The notes: a model not told the origin generated them from the sequence alone. Numbered from the stretch's first letter, positions 36,761-46,818 are shown. The stretch is DNA of 64,000 bases from Yponomeuta sedellus (GCA_934045075.1 OW203727.1:16614861-16678860); one strand, 5' to 3'. Program-made: numbers and translations.

Positions 36761-36770
36761 TTTCATATAA

Positions 36771-37138
36771 TCATAAGCAATATGTATTACAGTTTAACTG
36801 AGCTATTCCAGATTCTTAAATGTAGTTTAAAATTAGGTTTTCAGCATTTAAGAAATGTAACAAGGTTGATTGCCTGAGGAGATTAAAGATAGTCATCACT
36901 ATTAAAAGCTTCTGCAAAATACACGATCGTTTTTTTCTATTTACTTTCAGTCAAAGAAACTATAGGTCATCATCGCAACAGCCAACAGCGCTCCGAAAAC
37001 GAGAAACAATCGTGTGCTACAGTCACCAGCACATTGTTTATCGTAAACTATACAAAAGTATAGTAAACAAATATAAACAAATATGTCTAAAAACAAATAT
37101 TCTTACTTTTGACGAACCCGGAATGAGGAGGATGCTAC
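36771..37138. other. Segment A sequence, no gene
   Basis: Shared with B (58070-58380) as far as TTTATCGTAAACT. The last 90 bp up to the SINE are unique AT-rich sequence. Nothing recognisable. Confidence 0.5.
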
Positions 37139-37345
37139 AGAGGACGACCTCTGTAGCGTAGCGGTAGCGCGTCTGCCTACGATGCAAGAGGTCCCGGGTT
37201 CGAATCCCGGCTGGAAACAAAAAAATCCCAGGTCTTGGATGTTTACATGTTTGTGATGTCGTTGTTTCTGGTTCCCACGATACAGGGTATCCTAGTGTGG
37301 GGCCAGAAGCAATGTATGTGCTTGTATGTAAATGTTATGTTAATG
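37139..37345 (+). mobile_element. tRNA-derived SINE (family S3), best-preserved head
   Basis: The head is close to a tRNA: D-arm/A box TAGCGTAGCGGTAGCGCG, an anticodon-arm-like TCTGCCTACGATGCAAG, and a T-arm TCCCGGGTTCGAATCCCGG that pairs perfectly and contains the B box. The acceptor ends do not pair, so it is not a tRNA gene. The body (GTTTACATGTTTGTGATGTCG, ACAGGGTATCCTAGTGTGG) is the same as in the array copies. It lies on the opposite strand to the array copies and is absent from the matching place in segment B. Confidence 0.8.
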
Positions 37346-37364
37346 TTATTTGATGGATAATTGT

Positions 37365-38467
37365 GCTACAGGATACACCGCTATAATTTATATATGTATC
37401 TCAGAGTGAGAGGCATCGTGCCTCATAGGCAATTTTGCCGAATCGGCAATTAATAGTTTACGAATCATTTTGATACTAGACAGACAACATAAATTTAAAA
37501 AAATCACTCTTCATTACACCATAAGTAAATTTTAATTTTAATTCAAATTTAATTTAAATTCAAAATATCGATTAACAGTGTATGTCATCAACTAGCAAAA
37601 TGTTCTCGGAAACTTAAATAAAAGTCGTAAGAATACCTCTTCTTCTTGTACATTAATGTCTATTTACATCCGTTACCGTTTTAAAATATAAATATACAAA
37701 TCAATAACTTTTATTACATCCCATCAGAAGTTTCTAATTAGAACTATTTTTTAACATGAAAAATAAATTAACACAGATGTCAGTTGCTTTTTTAAATTAC
37801 ATTAAGTACAACGAGCTACATACAATTTACGTGCAAATAACAGAAAGTCTTTTGTATACACATGTAACGGTGCAAACCTCTTCACACCATTTTATTTCTT
37901 TTTCCATCTATCATTTTCAAATATTTAAATTATATACGTCACACATTCTTCGATTTCCCTAATTTTTCACCACTACTACTTTACCCTTTGACCAGATCTG
38001 ACTATTTTACCTGTTTTTCCGTTTTTTATCCAGTTTTCTGTTTTAAAGTTACTATAAATCTACAAATAAAATCACACCTGAAGTCGTTCCAGAGTTTATT
38101 TATTATTATAAAAGTTACCCAACGTTCCACACATACCAAAAGTCTGCCATTTTGACTACCACAAGTTTCACCTAGTGGACTACAGTGCACGGGCGTTAAC
38201 CTTTAAGTATTACAATGCTCGACAGGTGGCTTGACCAAAAGCTTTTGTCATCACATGGTCTCACTTCTTTTTTCGTTGGCGGGCGACGACGTTGTGATGT
38301 GAGTCGGACTTCTTTAGACTTAAGCTCAGAACACAAAAATAAGGAGAAGTGCCTTGTGGGCGTGGCACTGTCGCCCAACGTTAGCCCATTTGGGCTAACC
38401 TCTGCGAAACTTTAAAATATGGCCGTCAATCGCTTCGCACCAGCCGTCGTAGTAACATCTGAGAAAA
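37365..38467. other. Segment A sequence upstream of the THAP exon, no gene
   Basis: 37365-37880 is shared with B. The rest is AT-rich and unique. 38190-38467 is more GC-balanced and would be the upstream region of the THAP exon. I see no clear TATA box. Confidence 0.5.
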
Positions 38468-38546
38468 ATGCCTAATTGCGCAGTGATTACCTGCAGAAAT
38501 CGCTGTGATACATGCTATTCAAAAACAGGAGAGTGTCTTTTCACCG
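38468..38546 (+). CDS. THAP-type zinc-finger first exon (partial gene or pseudogene)
   Basis: The reading frame from the ATG at 38468 begins MPNCAVITCRNR and continues for about 26 codons to a splice-donor-like CCG|GTAAAC at 38547. The start M-P-x-C-x-V-x2-C-x-N-R is the hallmark of the THAP domain, a C2CH DNA-binding module at the extreme N terminus of its proteins, including several derived from P-element transposases. THAP exon 1 commonly ends soon after the first two Cys. The rest of the domain (CxxH and AVPT) is not clearly present: a frame at 39218-39328 contains FPWAVPTLKIP, reminiscent of the AVPT box, but no complete second exon could be assembled. No counterpart in segment B. Confidence 0.5.
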
Positions 38547-39564
38547 GTAAACCTATTTTACTCACTATATTCGTCTTATAAACTACGAAAAATCATTATT
38601 ATAATAATTTTATGTGCAATGTGCATCACATTACTAAGAACATAAATGGGACGTATTTATTACATTGTAGTTACTCCACTGCTGTTTCTATATAGGATTT
38701 TCGTGGAAGTTTGCTAACTAGGAAAAGCCAGCCCGCAGTGAACCGTCACGCAAAACTGATCATTGTTCAATGCGATGTTTCGAGGTACGGCCGCATGTAT
38801 TTGCCGCGAAATGTCAAATTCACCGGTAGGTCAGCTGGAGACATAGTGATGGGGTAGTACCTTTCTTTTCAGACTGATTAAGTATCGATATTATTGAGGC
38901 ATTTCTAATCGTTCGTCCAAACTTCCAAAATTACTAGAACCAATTACTGTAAGACTAGGTATCTAGTCTTATCGTCGACTATTGCCCGCGACTCCATCTG
39001 CGTAGATTTCAGCTTGCGTTGCTAAGGAAGCTTTTATTTTAGTAGAAGGATTTTGTCTTATTAAAAACAGGCCTAGCTTCGATCATGTATTTCAAAAAGT
39101 TTCTAATAAAGATAAAGAAAAATACGAAAGAAAAATGGATCAAAATACAGAGGGTATAACTGATTTCCTCTCAAATAAAGTACCATTTGCTCCATCTATT
39201 TTACAGAGAAGTGTTTCCAGATGCTAAAGTGGGGGAAAAAATATTTCCGTGGGCAGTTCCTACTTTGAAAATACCAGTAATAACGAGTTCCATAAAGGTT
39301 GAGGTACCAGTATATTTAAAATCACGATAAAATTTTACATGGTTTAGAATATTCAATTATCACTTTATTCTAATCTTCATTTCATATGGACGACGCATAA
39401 CTCTCCAAAAGAAAGTGTTTCTAAAGAAACAAATCAGGTGTTGTGGTTGTGATACTAAATCATAGTCTTATATGTTTAATTTTTTATGAGCCTTATGTTA
39501 TAAATGAAATTCGATTGTGTAATGAAAAACAAGTTAAATAAAGCATTTTCAGTATTTTAATAAT
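38547..39564. other. Putative THAP intron(s) and downstream sequence
   Basis: AT-rich. A short frame at 39218-39328 reads PDAKVGEKIFPWAVPTLKIP, which resembles the AVPT motif region after a THAP domain. It is not connected to the first exon by an obvious open frame, so it is a candidate remnant only. Confidence 0.3.
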
Positions 39565-39835
39565 TTATTTACCATTTTAGATCCGACAAGTTCTCGAATG
39601 GAGGCCACAATATGGTATGTCGGTCCTTGCTTATATGTCATATCGGCAAGTGCAGCGTCGAACGACAAGATGGAGAGAAGATCTCATCCTAGTCGAAGGA
39701 AGACGCTGGATGTAAGCCGCTTTCAACTGGTCTTTTTGGAAATCCATGGAGGAGGCCTATGTCCAGCAGTGGATATCTTGTGGCTGAATGATGACGATAA
39801 TGAAAATATTCTCTTTAGGATTTCAGTCGGATGCT
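39565..39835 (+). pseudogene. LINE ORF2 C-terminal fragment
   Basis: The frame reads VLEWRPQYG, then RWREDLILVEGRRWM, a TAA, AAFNWSFWKSMEEAYVQQW and a terminal TGA, followed by (ATGATGACG)-type trinucleotide DNA. EAYVQQW next to a GATGATGA tail is the usual end of RTE-like LINEs in moths. Short, with one internal stop; a dead 5'-truncated copy. Confidence 0.65.
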
Positions 39836-39839
39836 GATT

Positions 39840-41090
39840 TTATTTTTTAATCTATATATAAGTTTCATTGAAATTTTTTTTGACTACCTTACAAAAGTTC
39901 GTCCTATTTACTGTATTTTTAATTAGGAAGTTACTTTATTTACAGGTCCATGATACATTTCAATCACAGCCATAAACATATTCTTTACTTAATCCTTATA
40001 ATCCAAGCGTGGCTACTGATTTCCAATATATCGCTGTTACTCAGACAAGTGGCAATTTGTTTAGAAAAATGGTTGTTTTTCGAGTTTATACATGTGTTTA
40101 TTCTATTTTTTATATAGCTGGGTGAATTATTTTCAGAGAATGAGAAAGTAATTGATTGCTATTGTATTCTTAAAAAGTCAGCACTTCATTCTTTCACCCA
40201 ACAAAAACTGCTGTTAATTTACAGAGTCCTAACAGAGTTACCAATATTTAAATCCAATTTGTAAATGGTAATGTAAGTGCATTTCACGTTACATTGGGAT
40301 TCATATACTAAACAAAATACAAAGAAATATCCAAGATCCAGGTACAAATGCGTCCCTGACCGTGGACATGCTCTTCACACATATTAGTTCTTTCCATTAC
40401 CAGGATTTAAACCCAGAAGACCTAGCTTTCCGGACAGAGTCACTACCAAGTATGCTTCAGTGGTGTTCTGTCCAACAAATTTAACATATCGTATTAGTAT
40501 ACAGTACAGGGGTCATCATCATTATCAAAATAATCAAATTCTATATCAGTAGAAAGCCAAGTTTGCGTCTTTATCATATACTGAAGCCACAAATACTGTC
40601 AAAAAGACACGTATTTAATAAATATTTACATTTCACAGGACAGTAAATCAAAATAGGATTATTTGTTTTAATAATATTGTTTTTGTAAATTAAACATGCT
40701 CTGTTTTTTGTATCATCCCAACACGAAGTATACTGTTAATAAATGAATAACCTCTCATCGGATAATTTTATCGATAGATGTATTATTTGATACAAGTGTT
40801 CCATCCCTAAGGAGTTCACCGACGCTGTTGTTTACGTGTACGAGTGTATTCGTACAATTGTTTTTCATAGTGTGCGAACCAATTAAAAGATTAGAACGCT
40901 AGTAAATGACTGGACAGACGTGTGCGTGAACCTTATATTTACAATATTGTGCATGTAATGAAAACGCACACATATTCAAAAGTGGCGACAGCGGTACCGG
41001 ACTTATTTCGCGGCTAGGGCATATCTCCTTCTTTCTATGATCTGAGGACTTAAGCTTTAGTCAAACTAACAATGATTACTAAAATTGAAT
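39840..41090. other. Unique AT-rich sequence with a decayed SINE-like patch
   Basis: Most of this stretch shows nothing. At about 40318-40480 the minus strand holds a degenerate pol III-like region (GGGTTTAAATCCTGG in place of GGTTCGAATCC) near ATCCAAGATCCAGG, which recalls the body of SINE family S4. Too decayed to call firmly. Confidence 0.35.
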
Positions 41091-41457
41091 ATTATACTAT
41101 TTTTATTTTTAATGCACTAACCCGTGCTAAGGACAAATTTAAAAACCTATTTAGAGGCTAAAAATTTCACCCATGCCGGGATTCGAACCCGCAACCTCTG
41201 GCTATCCGTGCCAGCGCTCTTCCAATTGAGCCAATGGGCGACTCACCGGCATCAGTGAAATTTCAAACCTCTTTGCACTATTCTCTGTATTACGTACAGG
41301 CAGCGACATCTGGCTTAAGCAAATTGCATCACTTACAGCCCCGACTACCTACTTTGCAGTTAGGTTTTACATCGGAACGATATCACTGTACCCACATGAT
41401 TATACTATTTTTATTTTTAATGCACTAACCCGTGCTAAGGACAAATTTAAAAACCTA
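41091..41457 (-). mobile_element. tRNA-derived SINE (family S5) with duplicated tail
   Basis: On the minus strand: A box TGGCTCAATTGG, then GAGCGCTGGCACGGATAGCC and B box GGTTCGAATCCCGG, followed by the body GGGTGAAATTTTTAGCCTC. The 3' tail block (TTTTAATGCACTAACCCGTGC region) occurs at 41093-41150 and again, same orientation, at 41399-41457, so the element is bracketed by its own tail. Other copies: 44620-44812 (plus) and 58425-58566. Confidence 0.7.
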
Positions 41458-42160
41458 TTGATATCGTTCCGACACTGAAATTGTGTCTACACCATTCTGG
41501 TATAGATATATAATTTTACAACTGATTTTACATCCGATTGTTGTGACGCTATGAATATTTTTTTCAGACAGTACAGATCAACATATTTTGATAATATACA
41601 AGGTCAATACACTCAAAGGAATTCTTAATGTGAATAAACTGATACAAGTCCAGTTAAGCATGTGAAAACAAACATATATACAAACGTAATGTTTGTAACA
41701 CTTTATTTGTCCAGGCAGTCTTGAGATTAGAGGGAGCAAGCAAGCTTGACTTCATAACACTTGTTATTTCATAAAAACATAATTGCATTATAAATAGGAT
41801 ACAAACAACCATTACAATTGCGATAAACCCACAACGTGACATAAATCGTGACACAAATTGGAAACAATTTGTACCTACTAACTACCCACAGAACATTATG
41901 TTCTGTGGTACTATTACGAGTACTACCGATAATAATTGTCCCAGTGACGGGAGTGGACGCGCATTCCATTGAGCATGGTCACCGGAAGAAACATGTCAAA
42001 TTCCGAACCGAATTTTGTATCTCTTAACAACAGAGTATTACATCGATTAACTACATTATCAGTCACTCACTACGTAATCGATTAACCTTTCAACCTCGGT
42101 ACGACAATGTCTTCTTCGTTAAGTACCTAGTTGATTAATCTGTACTTAATATCTGGTGTC
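41458..42160. other. Segment A sequence shared with 60340-61345, no gene
   Basis: Collinear with segment B, which has an extra S4 SINE in the middle (60781-61014). Contains a perfect 23-bp palindrome at 41886-41908 (CCACAGAACAT..). No coding frame of note. Confidence 0.6.
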
Positions 42161-42531
42161 AGATTGTGGGATTAATAGTCGCTTCTAAGAACGAGTCTTA
42201 GCGAAAGCACTTGCTTAAGAATCGATTTGTCTATCATAGACAGTACTTTGGCACTCTCTAAATCGCTAACCCGGACTAATTCTTAGCATTGGCCTAAAAA
42301 CATGCTTAGCTAAGCAAACACACAGAACATGTTCTGTGAGCAAACATCTATTTTAGTAGCGCATTGATGCTTAGCTAAGTTAGCCTGAAGTAATGCTTAG
42401 GGAAGCATGAGTACGGACTTGGGCTAAGCAACGACTATTTATTTATTGATGCTTCGCTAAGTTAGCCTGAAGTAATGCTTAGGGAAGCATGAGTACGGAC
42501 TTGGGCTAAGCAACGACTATTTATCTCGCCC
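42161..42531. mobile_element. MITE-like insertion with inverted ends and an 82-bp internal duplication
   Basis: Absent from segment B, where GGTGTCTGAGAGTT (near 61340) joins the flanks directly. The ends are imperfect inverted repeats: GGGATTAATAGTCGCTTCTAAG on the left, and GAGATAAATAGTCGTTGCTTAG on the right as read on the minus strand. Inside, an 82-bp block (42366-42447) is repeated at 42448-42523 with one or two changes. The interior is rich in short GCTTAGCTAAGC-type palindromes. No coding frame. The superfamily could not be assigned. Confidence 0.65.
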
Positions 42532-42831
42532 TGAGAGCTACTACCTACTACAGATAGATGCTACAAAATACCTAATATGGACTCCCTACGTATCTAACTA
42601 CCTTACGAAACTTCATTTCAGTTAAAATTGGCTTATTAACTAAAAAAAACTTTTACTGTACTTTCTAACAGTAATTAAAATGGTTTTGAAATGCTCTCTG
42701 TTAATTGATATTTTATGGTAGGTATGAGTACGGTAATTAAGGTAATACATTTGCATAGTCACGCATATAGGTGAAATTATTACAACAGCTAATAAGCCTT
42801 TGATTACATTGATAGTCCTATGCGATAGAGA

Positions 42832-43095
42832 GGTTTTGCTTCCCCTCTATCGCATGATCACGATGTTACGAACAGTTGTGCGCGACTCTTCATTAAGGCG
42901 CTTTGGGGTGCTAACTAGCGCCACCAATGGAACAAAAATCATAACTTGTTTTATAACACGGTTCTTTTTCAAAAAGTGCCCTAACATAAAACATTTAAGT
43001 ATCTGTGATAACTATTTATAGGACATTTTATTCCATTCGACACCAATTGCCCACCTTCTTAGCACCCCAAAGCGCCTTAAGAAGGGACTTTACAA
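42832..43095. mobile_element. Foldback (long-TIR) element, segment A copy
   Basis: The left arm carries TTAAGGCGCTTTGGGGTGC and the right arm GCACCCCAAAGCGCCTTAA in inverted orientation. The right arm is shortened compared with the segment B copy at 61790-62100, where the arms run about 90-100 bp. The interior is AT-rich and non-coding. Confidence 0.65.
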
Positions 43096-43980
43096 GGCGA
43101 ACCCATGGTGTGGTTTGGTTATATATAAAATGCCGGATTGCAATTGTGCATTAAAACAACCTAAGTTTGTTTGAGAATCTAGTCACGAGGTACTTTTGTG
43201 TGTACTGAAAAAAATAATAGAATAGGCTATTTGACAGCGTGAACAAAGTGTTAATTACCTATATTACATAGGTATCAATTAATTATGAGTTTTAAACCGT
43301 TTTAAGGCAAATGACGTACAAAAAGGACAATTTAAAAAAAACAAAATGAAACTTTATCTGTACCAATCGATTATATCGCTATATTTACTGATTTATGACG
43401 TAATGAGAACCCAAGAGTTGACTTGACGTTTGTTCGTTTACTGACCAGTGACGTCACTAATTATTGTGCGACGCCATATTGCTCAAGACACCGTTTTCGC
43501 GGCTCATTTTAAAAATAATTTTTATATTATTTTTCTTTTAAAAATAACAAGATATTTTTTTAAATTATCTCATTCTGACAAATTATTAAACACCAACAAA
43601 AGATCTGAGATGGTATTCAAAAATCTGTGATATTAAAACAGGATTGCTACGTTTGTTTGGACATACGGAGAGGATAAGGGAGGAGAAATTGTATCTTATT
43701 ATTACTGTTGCAGAGGACATAAAATTAACTGCTAACAGATAAAAGCACAGACTGGAAACCCTCCTAACAAGCTTGCAGTTCAAGTCATCCAATTAGATTA
43801 CTTAAGTAAAAAGACTGAATAAGTGCGATATTACAGACCTGCATAGTAACCAGAAAATTCTACTAATCCTAAAGATGGATCTTCGCTGGAAGATAATACA
43901 CTGTATGTTAGTATGAACACCTGGACAAGGATTATGTAAATGCATTGTAGTATGTCATGAGGGCTGGCCATTTTTGGTGA
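43096..43980. other. Segment A sequence, no gene
   Basis: AT-rich. 43590-43980 is shared with segment B (62155-62540). No recognisable feature. Confidence 0.5.
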
Positions 43981-43984
43981 ACAA

Positions 43985-44182
43985 CCGACAACCGATGGAG
44001 TAAACGTGTTCTTGAGTGGAGACCGCGACTCGGCAAACGTAGTGTAAGACGCCCTCCGATCAGGTGGGATGATGATCTGCTAAAATCTGCATGCAGATGC
44101 TGGATACGGCAAGCAGAAGACTGGGAGCTATGGCGCTCATTAGGGGAAGGCTATGTCCAGCAATGGGCAAATATAGCCTGAT
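43985..44182 (+). pseudogene. RTE-like LINE ORF2 C-terminal fragment
   Basis: A continuous frame reads WRPRLGKRSVRRPPIRWDDD, then WIRQAEDWELWRSLGEGYVQQW and stops at TGA (44178-44180), followed by TGATGATGAT. This is the standard end of RTE-like LINEs in moths: (R)RPP.RW.DD...A...W...A.DR..W..LGEAYVQQW. 5'-truncated, so not functional. In segment B the same fragment is split by a later insertion (62632-63569). Confidence 0.75.
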
Positions 44183-44323
44183 GATGATATTGCCATGAAG
44201 ATTGATATCACCATCGAGAGGCACAGTAGAATAGTTCTAGAAAATCCGTGATCAAGTAAAGAGGCAGTCAATATCGTTCTCCTAGTTAACATGGTAGCTT
44301 CCATTATGTATGTCACCAAGCGC

Positions 44324-44332
44324 TTTATAAAT
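44324..44332 (+). promoter_or_regulatory. TATA box of the insulin-like gene
   Basis: TTTATAAAT lies about 31 bp upstream of a plausible start region (ACATTCACATC, 44355-44365). The motif and spacing are conserved in segment B (63812-63820) although the DNA between has diverged (AATGTTTATTTAATT against AACGTTTTTTTGTGATT). This supports function or recent function. Confidence 0.5.
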
Positions 44333-44354
44333 CTTAATGTTTATTTAATTTAGA

Positions 44355-44401
44355 CATTCACATCAACCCTATCGAAAGAACAAGACGATCTTATTTGGCA
44401 G
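44355..44401 (+). other. Putative noncoding first exon of the insulin-like gene
   Basis: From the predicted start region to TTGGCAG|GTAAGC, a consensus donor at 44402. No ATG lies in it. It would be spliced to the acceptor TCTCTCTTTCCAG|A at 45115. The exon core (CATCAACCCTATCGAAAGAA and onward to the donor) is identical in segment B at 63851-63891, whereas surrounding DNA differs, so the exon is better conserved than its flanks. Confidence 0.5.
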
Positions 44402-44619
44402 GTAAGCTGTCTTTGCTTAATAACTTTAAGCTTCTGCTAATTAATTACAAGTGGTAATTTAGTGTGGGCTAAATTACCACTTGTAAACAGCGCTGATTGG
44501 CAATTTAAAGCGCTGAGGTATTTGAACATCTCTGACACACAGGTTTCCTCACGATGTTTTCCTTTACAGTCAGCGAGTGTACTGTTACTCTAATTTGACA
44601 AATGTACAAAGTTATTGAC

Positions 44620-44812
44620 TCAGGGCTGCAAGTGATGCAAATTACTTTAGCCAGATGTGGCTGCCTGTGCGTAATACAGAGAATATTGTAAAGAGGTTTG
44701 AAATTTCACTGATGCCGGTGAGTCGCCCATTGGCTCAGTTGGAAAGAGCGCTGGCACTGATAGCCAGAGGTCGCGAGTTCGTATCCCGGCGTGGGTGGAA
44801 TGTTTAGCCTCT
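44620..44812 (+). mobile_element. tRNA-derived SINE (family S5), plus-strand copy
   Basis: A box TGGCTCAGTTGG, then GAGCGCTGGCACTGATAGCC and a B box with one change (GTTCGTATCC), body GTTTAGCCTCTAAATAATAA. The upstream part (CTGTGCGTAATACAGAGAAT) also matches the 41091 copy. It sits in the predicted first intron of the insulin-like gene. A partial S1 body lies just upstream (44515-44600). Confidence 0.65.
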
Positions 44813-45115
44813 AAATAATAATAATATAATAAAGTTATTGATACATACAAGCACTGGAAATCGAATAATACCCAATTAATAACACCTTAGTCCTGACTGC
44901 AGTTAGTTTCCCATACCACATAGTAATAATCCCGTAAAGATAAACAAACGTGGCACTGCAGCATCCAAATGTTTTTTTTTTGTGTCTTTTGTTTTTTATC
45001 TCTTTGTATCACGATCTTGCTTGTAGGTCTTTTCAATGGAAGCAAAAGCGATAATCACTTACAGGAGTACTATTGATGACGAGATCTTTATCTTGATTGT
45101 GATCTCTCTTTCCAG

Positions 45116-45309
45116 AATGAAAATCACGGTCATTCTTGTTGGCCTTATCGCAATGGGAGCTATAGCGGAAGTCACTTACAGCACCAGGATTGATGAAAAG
45201 CTGTTCTATGAGCAGAAGCGCAGTAAAAAATTGTTTAAGCTGTGCGATGCAGACCTGTACAACGCTATCTTCCTTGTTTGTTCCAATCTTGAACAAGCCC
45301 GTACCACAC
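45116..45309 (+). CDS. Insulin/relaxin-superfamily precursor: exon with signal peptide and B chain
   Basis: Reading from the ATG at 45117, directly after a strong acceptor (TCTCTCTTTCCAG). The first 17 residues (MKITVILVGLIAMGAIA) are a classic signal peptide. After a short linker with basic pairs (EQKRSKK) comes KLCDADLYNAIFLVCSN, with the two Cys separated by exactly 11 residues and hydrophobic residues placed as in insulin and relaxin B chains (LCxxxLxxAxxxVC). The usual Gly after the first Cys is Asp, so this is a divergent member; gonadulin/Dilp8-like or relaxin-like are possible. The exon ends at CAC|GTAAGC (45310), phase 1. It would be a secreted hormone that needs an A chain, which I do not find. 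An upstream in-frame ATG at 45036 would lack the signal peptide at its start, so I prefer 45117. Confidence 0.6.
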
Positions 45310-45374
45310 GTAAGCACGTTTTTGTTGAGAGTTGCTTCGTTATTTTAAATTAACCCATGATGATTTGGTTTCAG

Positions 45375-45430
45375 AAGATGTTTTCAGAAAGAGAAAATGT
45401 TTAAACAATATTCACAATCAAATAAAGTAT
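45375..45430 (+). pseudogene. Possible third exon of the insulin-like gene, cut off by repeats
   Basis: A 65-bp intron (45310-45374, GTAAGC to GGTTTCAG with TTAAATTAAC as a possible branch region) would join the B-chain exon in phase to a frame reading QDVFRKRKCLNNIHNQ. The RKRK run would suit a C-peptide cleavage site, but no CC..C A-chain signature follows. From about 45431 the sequence becomes the first 2.4-kb repeat (TACCCCGTATAATATATAC), and the frame ends at a TAA soon after. The A chain may have been displaced by the repeat, or may lie in an exon I cannot recognise. Confidence 0.3.
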
Positions 45431-45946
45431 ACCCCGTATAATATATACATGTAATTATACAGGTTAGTTGACTAAAGCTGCCGCGTTCAACACATTCACA
45501 CATTTTGCTAGGTGTTTCGTTTTTGTGACGTCGAACTGAATGCACATCATGACAAGTCTCTCTGCGCCTTTGACGCGCGGTCAAGCTTACGAGTACAAAG
45601 AAGACAGCTATTGCTTTGCTTTTGCTACTGTATAAAATACCGTGTGTTCCTTTTTTAATTCATCAGTTGGCGTCAATCACGTGTCAACCGACGTAATATG
45701 TTGTTGTTTTCTCTGTGATTGTTTACATATTTAAAGGTTAGAATACCTAAAATACAATTTCTTCTGAAATAATTGGTTCCGAAAAAACATTAAGAGCACA
45801 GTCTCGTAAAATACCATACATGGTTTTTAACTGTTTTGTGCATCATAATAAAACAAGTAATGGTGAAAACCATTTACTGAAAGATTAGTATGAGCAAGTA
45901 AGTTTGTACGTGATGAAATTATTCACTTCTGAGTCACTTCTAATAA

Positions 45947-46214
45947 AGAAATAAGAAAGAAAGAAAATAAATATTCATGGACCTATTACACAGATCTCGT
46001 TAGCCCTATACTAAGTACAACTTAATAACTTGTGTTATAGGTTCTAACTCGACGATAAATTTAATACAATAAATACATAGATAACATCCAAGACCCGAGA
46101 CAAACTAGAAAAGTTCGTTTCCTAGTTTGACCCGGCCAGGGATCGAACCCGAGACCTTCGGTTTTACCGGTCGGTTCGGTCAGCGTGCCAAACCGCTGCG
46201 CCACCGAGGCCGTC
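45947..46214 (-). mobile_element. tRNA-derived SINE (family S4), copy a
   Basis: On the minus strand: GGCCTCGGTGGCGCAGCGG (A box) then, after an 18-bp spacer-like CGGTCGG duplication, GGTCTCGGGTTCGATCCC (B box). The body includes CTCGGGTCTTGGATGTTATC and ends TGAATATTTATTTTC at the left. Copies: 48241-48705 (interrupted), 50694-50958 and 60781-61014, plus a fragment at 51406-51460. Confidence 0.75.
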
Positions 46215-46765
46215 GATAGGTAACACTAGGAAATTCCGTCAGCGATACATCCGAAATATCAAGCTCTTCAAGCGTTAAAAGTATTTGTGGGGTAGAAGAA
46301 TTAATTAATGATTCTGGTGTACTTAATTAAACATTACTTTTACGGGTATGTACTTAAAACATATTTTTATCTATTTACTTTATAAAAACCAGTTGAACAA
46401 TATAAAACTTAGCTTGGCAAAACCGTCTTATTTTTAAACATACCGTAACGTGCCAGCTTTAGTTAACCGACCTGACTCTCCCAGCACCCTTACCAACTAA
46501 GCCATAAGCTGACAATTTTTCTTTCTGCATTGTTATCTTTTTTTTTTCATCAAGTAAAAGCTGCAGACGGCCCCCCGCTTACGAAGCTACGAAATAGCAC
46601 CCAAGCAAGTACTACGTACCACGACGGGGATGGTATGGCATCTATTATTTTATTTGATATTTTTACATGCGTACGTTAAGAGATCAAATAGTTGACGCTG
46701 CGCTTAAATCGCGCGGCAAGTGAGCTTTGGACGCCTATCGTACGCTCGTCACATAATATGTGTAT

Positions 46766-46818
46766 ACGTAAAGTATGCTCATCCTAGCATATTATGCTAG
46801 GATGAGCATACTTTACGT
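46766..46818. repeat. 53-bp perfect palindrome, copy a
   Basis: Two 26-bp arms around a single central T: ACGTAAAGTATGCTCATCC then TAGCATA, mirrored as TATGCTA then GGATGAGCATACTTTACGT. A perfect cruciform or RNA hairpin. Copy b has it intact at 49242-49294. Copy c keeps only the right arm (about 52024-52050) because other sequence replaced the left part. Confidence 0.95.

Larger units (their letters stand above)
31190..44500. repeat. Segment A of a long duplicated region
   Basis: Large parts of this stretch recur in the same order and orientation in 53740-64000. Examples: 32290-34325 with 55196-57835; 34880-35020 with 57835-57955; 36780-37020 with 58070-58345; 37365-37880 with 58640-59240; 41470-42160 with 60340-61345; 42532-43060 with 61345-61930; 43590-44500 with 62155-64000. 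The copies differ by substitutions and many insertions, so the duplication is old. About 3.3 kb around the THAP exon (roughly 37900-41460) has no counterpart in B. Confidence 0.88.

Noticed and set aside
35513..36801. Three open frames of about 400 codons on both strands
   Set aside because: They are translations of (AAAAT)n, which has no stop in several frames; the products are only alternating Asn/Lys, Phe/Tyr or Phe/Leu.
37139..37215. Functional tRNA gene
   Set aside because: The T-arm is perfect but the acceptor ends do not pair, and a SINE body follows directly. Other B-box hits in the window (2800, 4290, 21860, 41180, 46140, 50885, 53275, 58520, 60960) are likewise SINE heads.
41886..42338. 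Palindromes AGAACAnnnTGTTCT (41890-41904) and CACAGAACATGTTCTGTG (42321-42338) as steroid-receptor sites
   Set aside because: The first matches the vertebrate glucocorticoid-type consensus, but insects lack that receptor. One sits in a MITE and neither has a neighbouring gene. Kept only as palindromes.
42366..42523. CRISPR-like direct repeats
   Set aside because: Only two 82-bp copies with no spacers, in a eukaryotic MITE-like insertion.
45036..45116. Upstream ATG at 45036 as the start of the insulin-like protein
   Set aside because: It would put 27 extra residues before the signal peptide. A strong splice acceptor ends at 45115, so this part is more likely intron.
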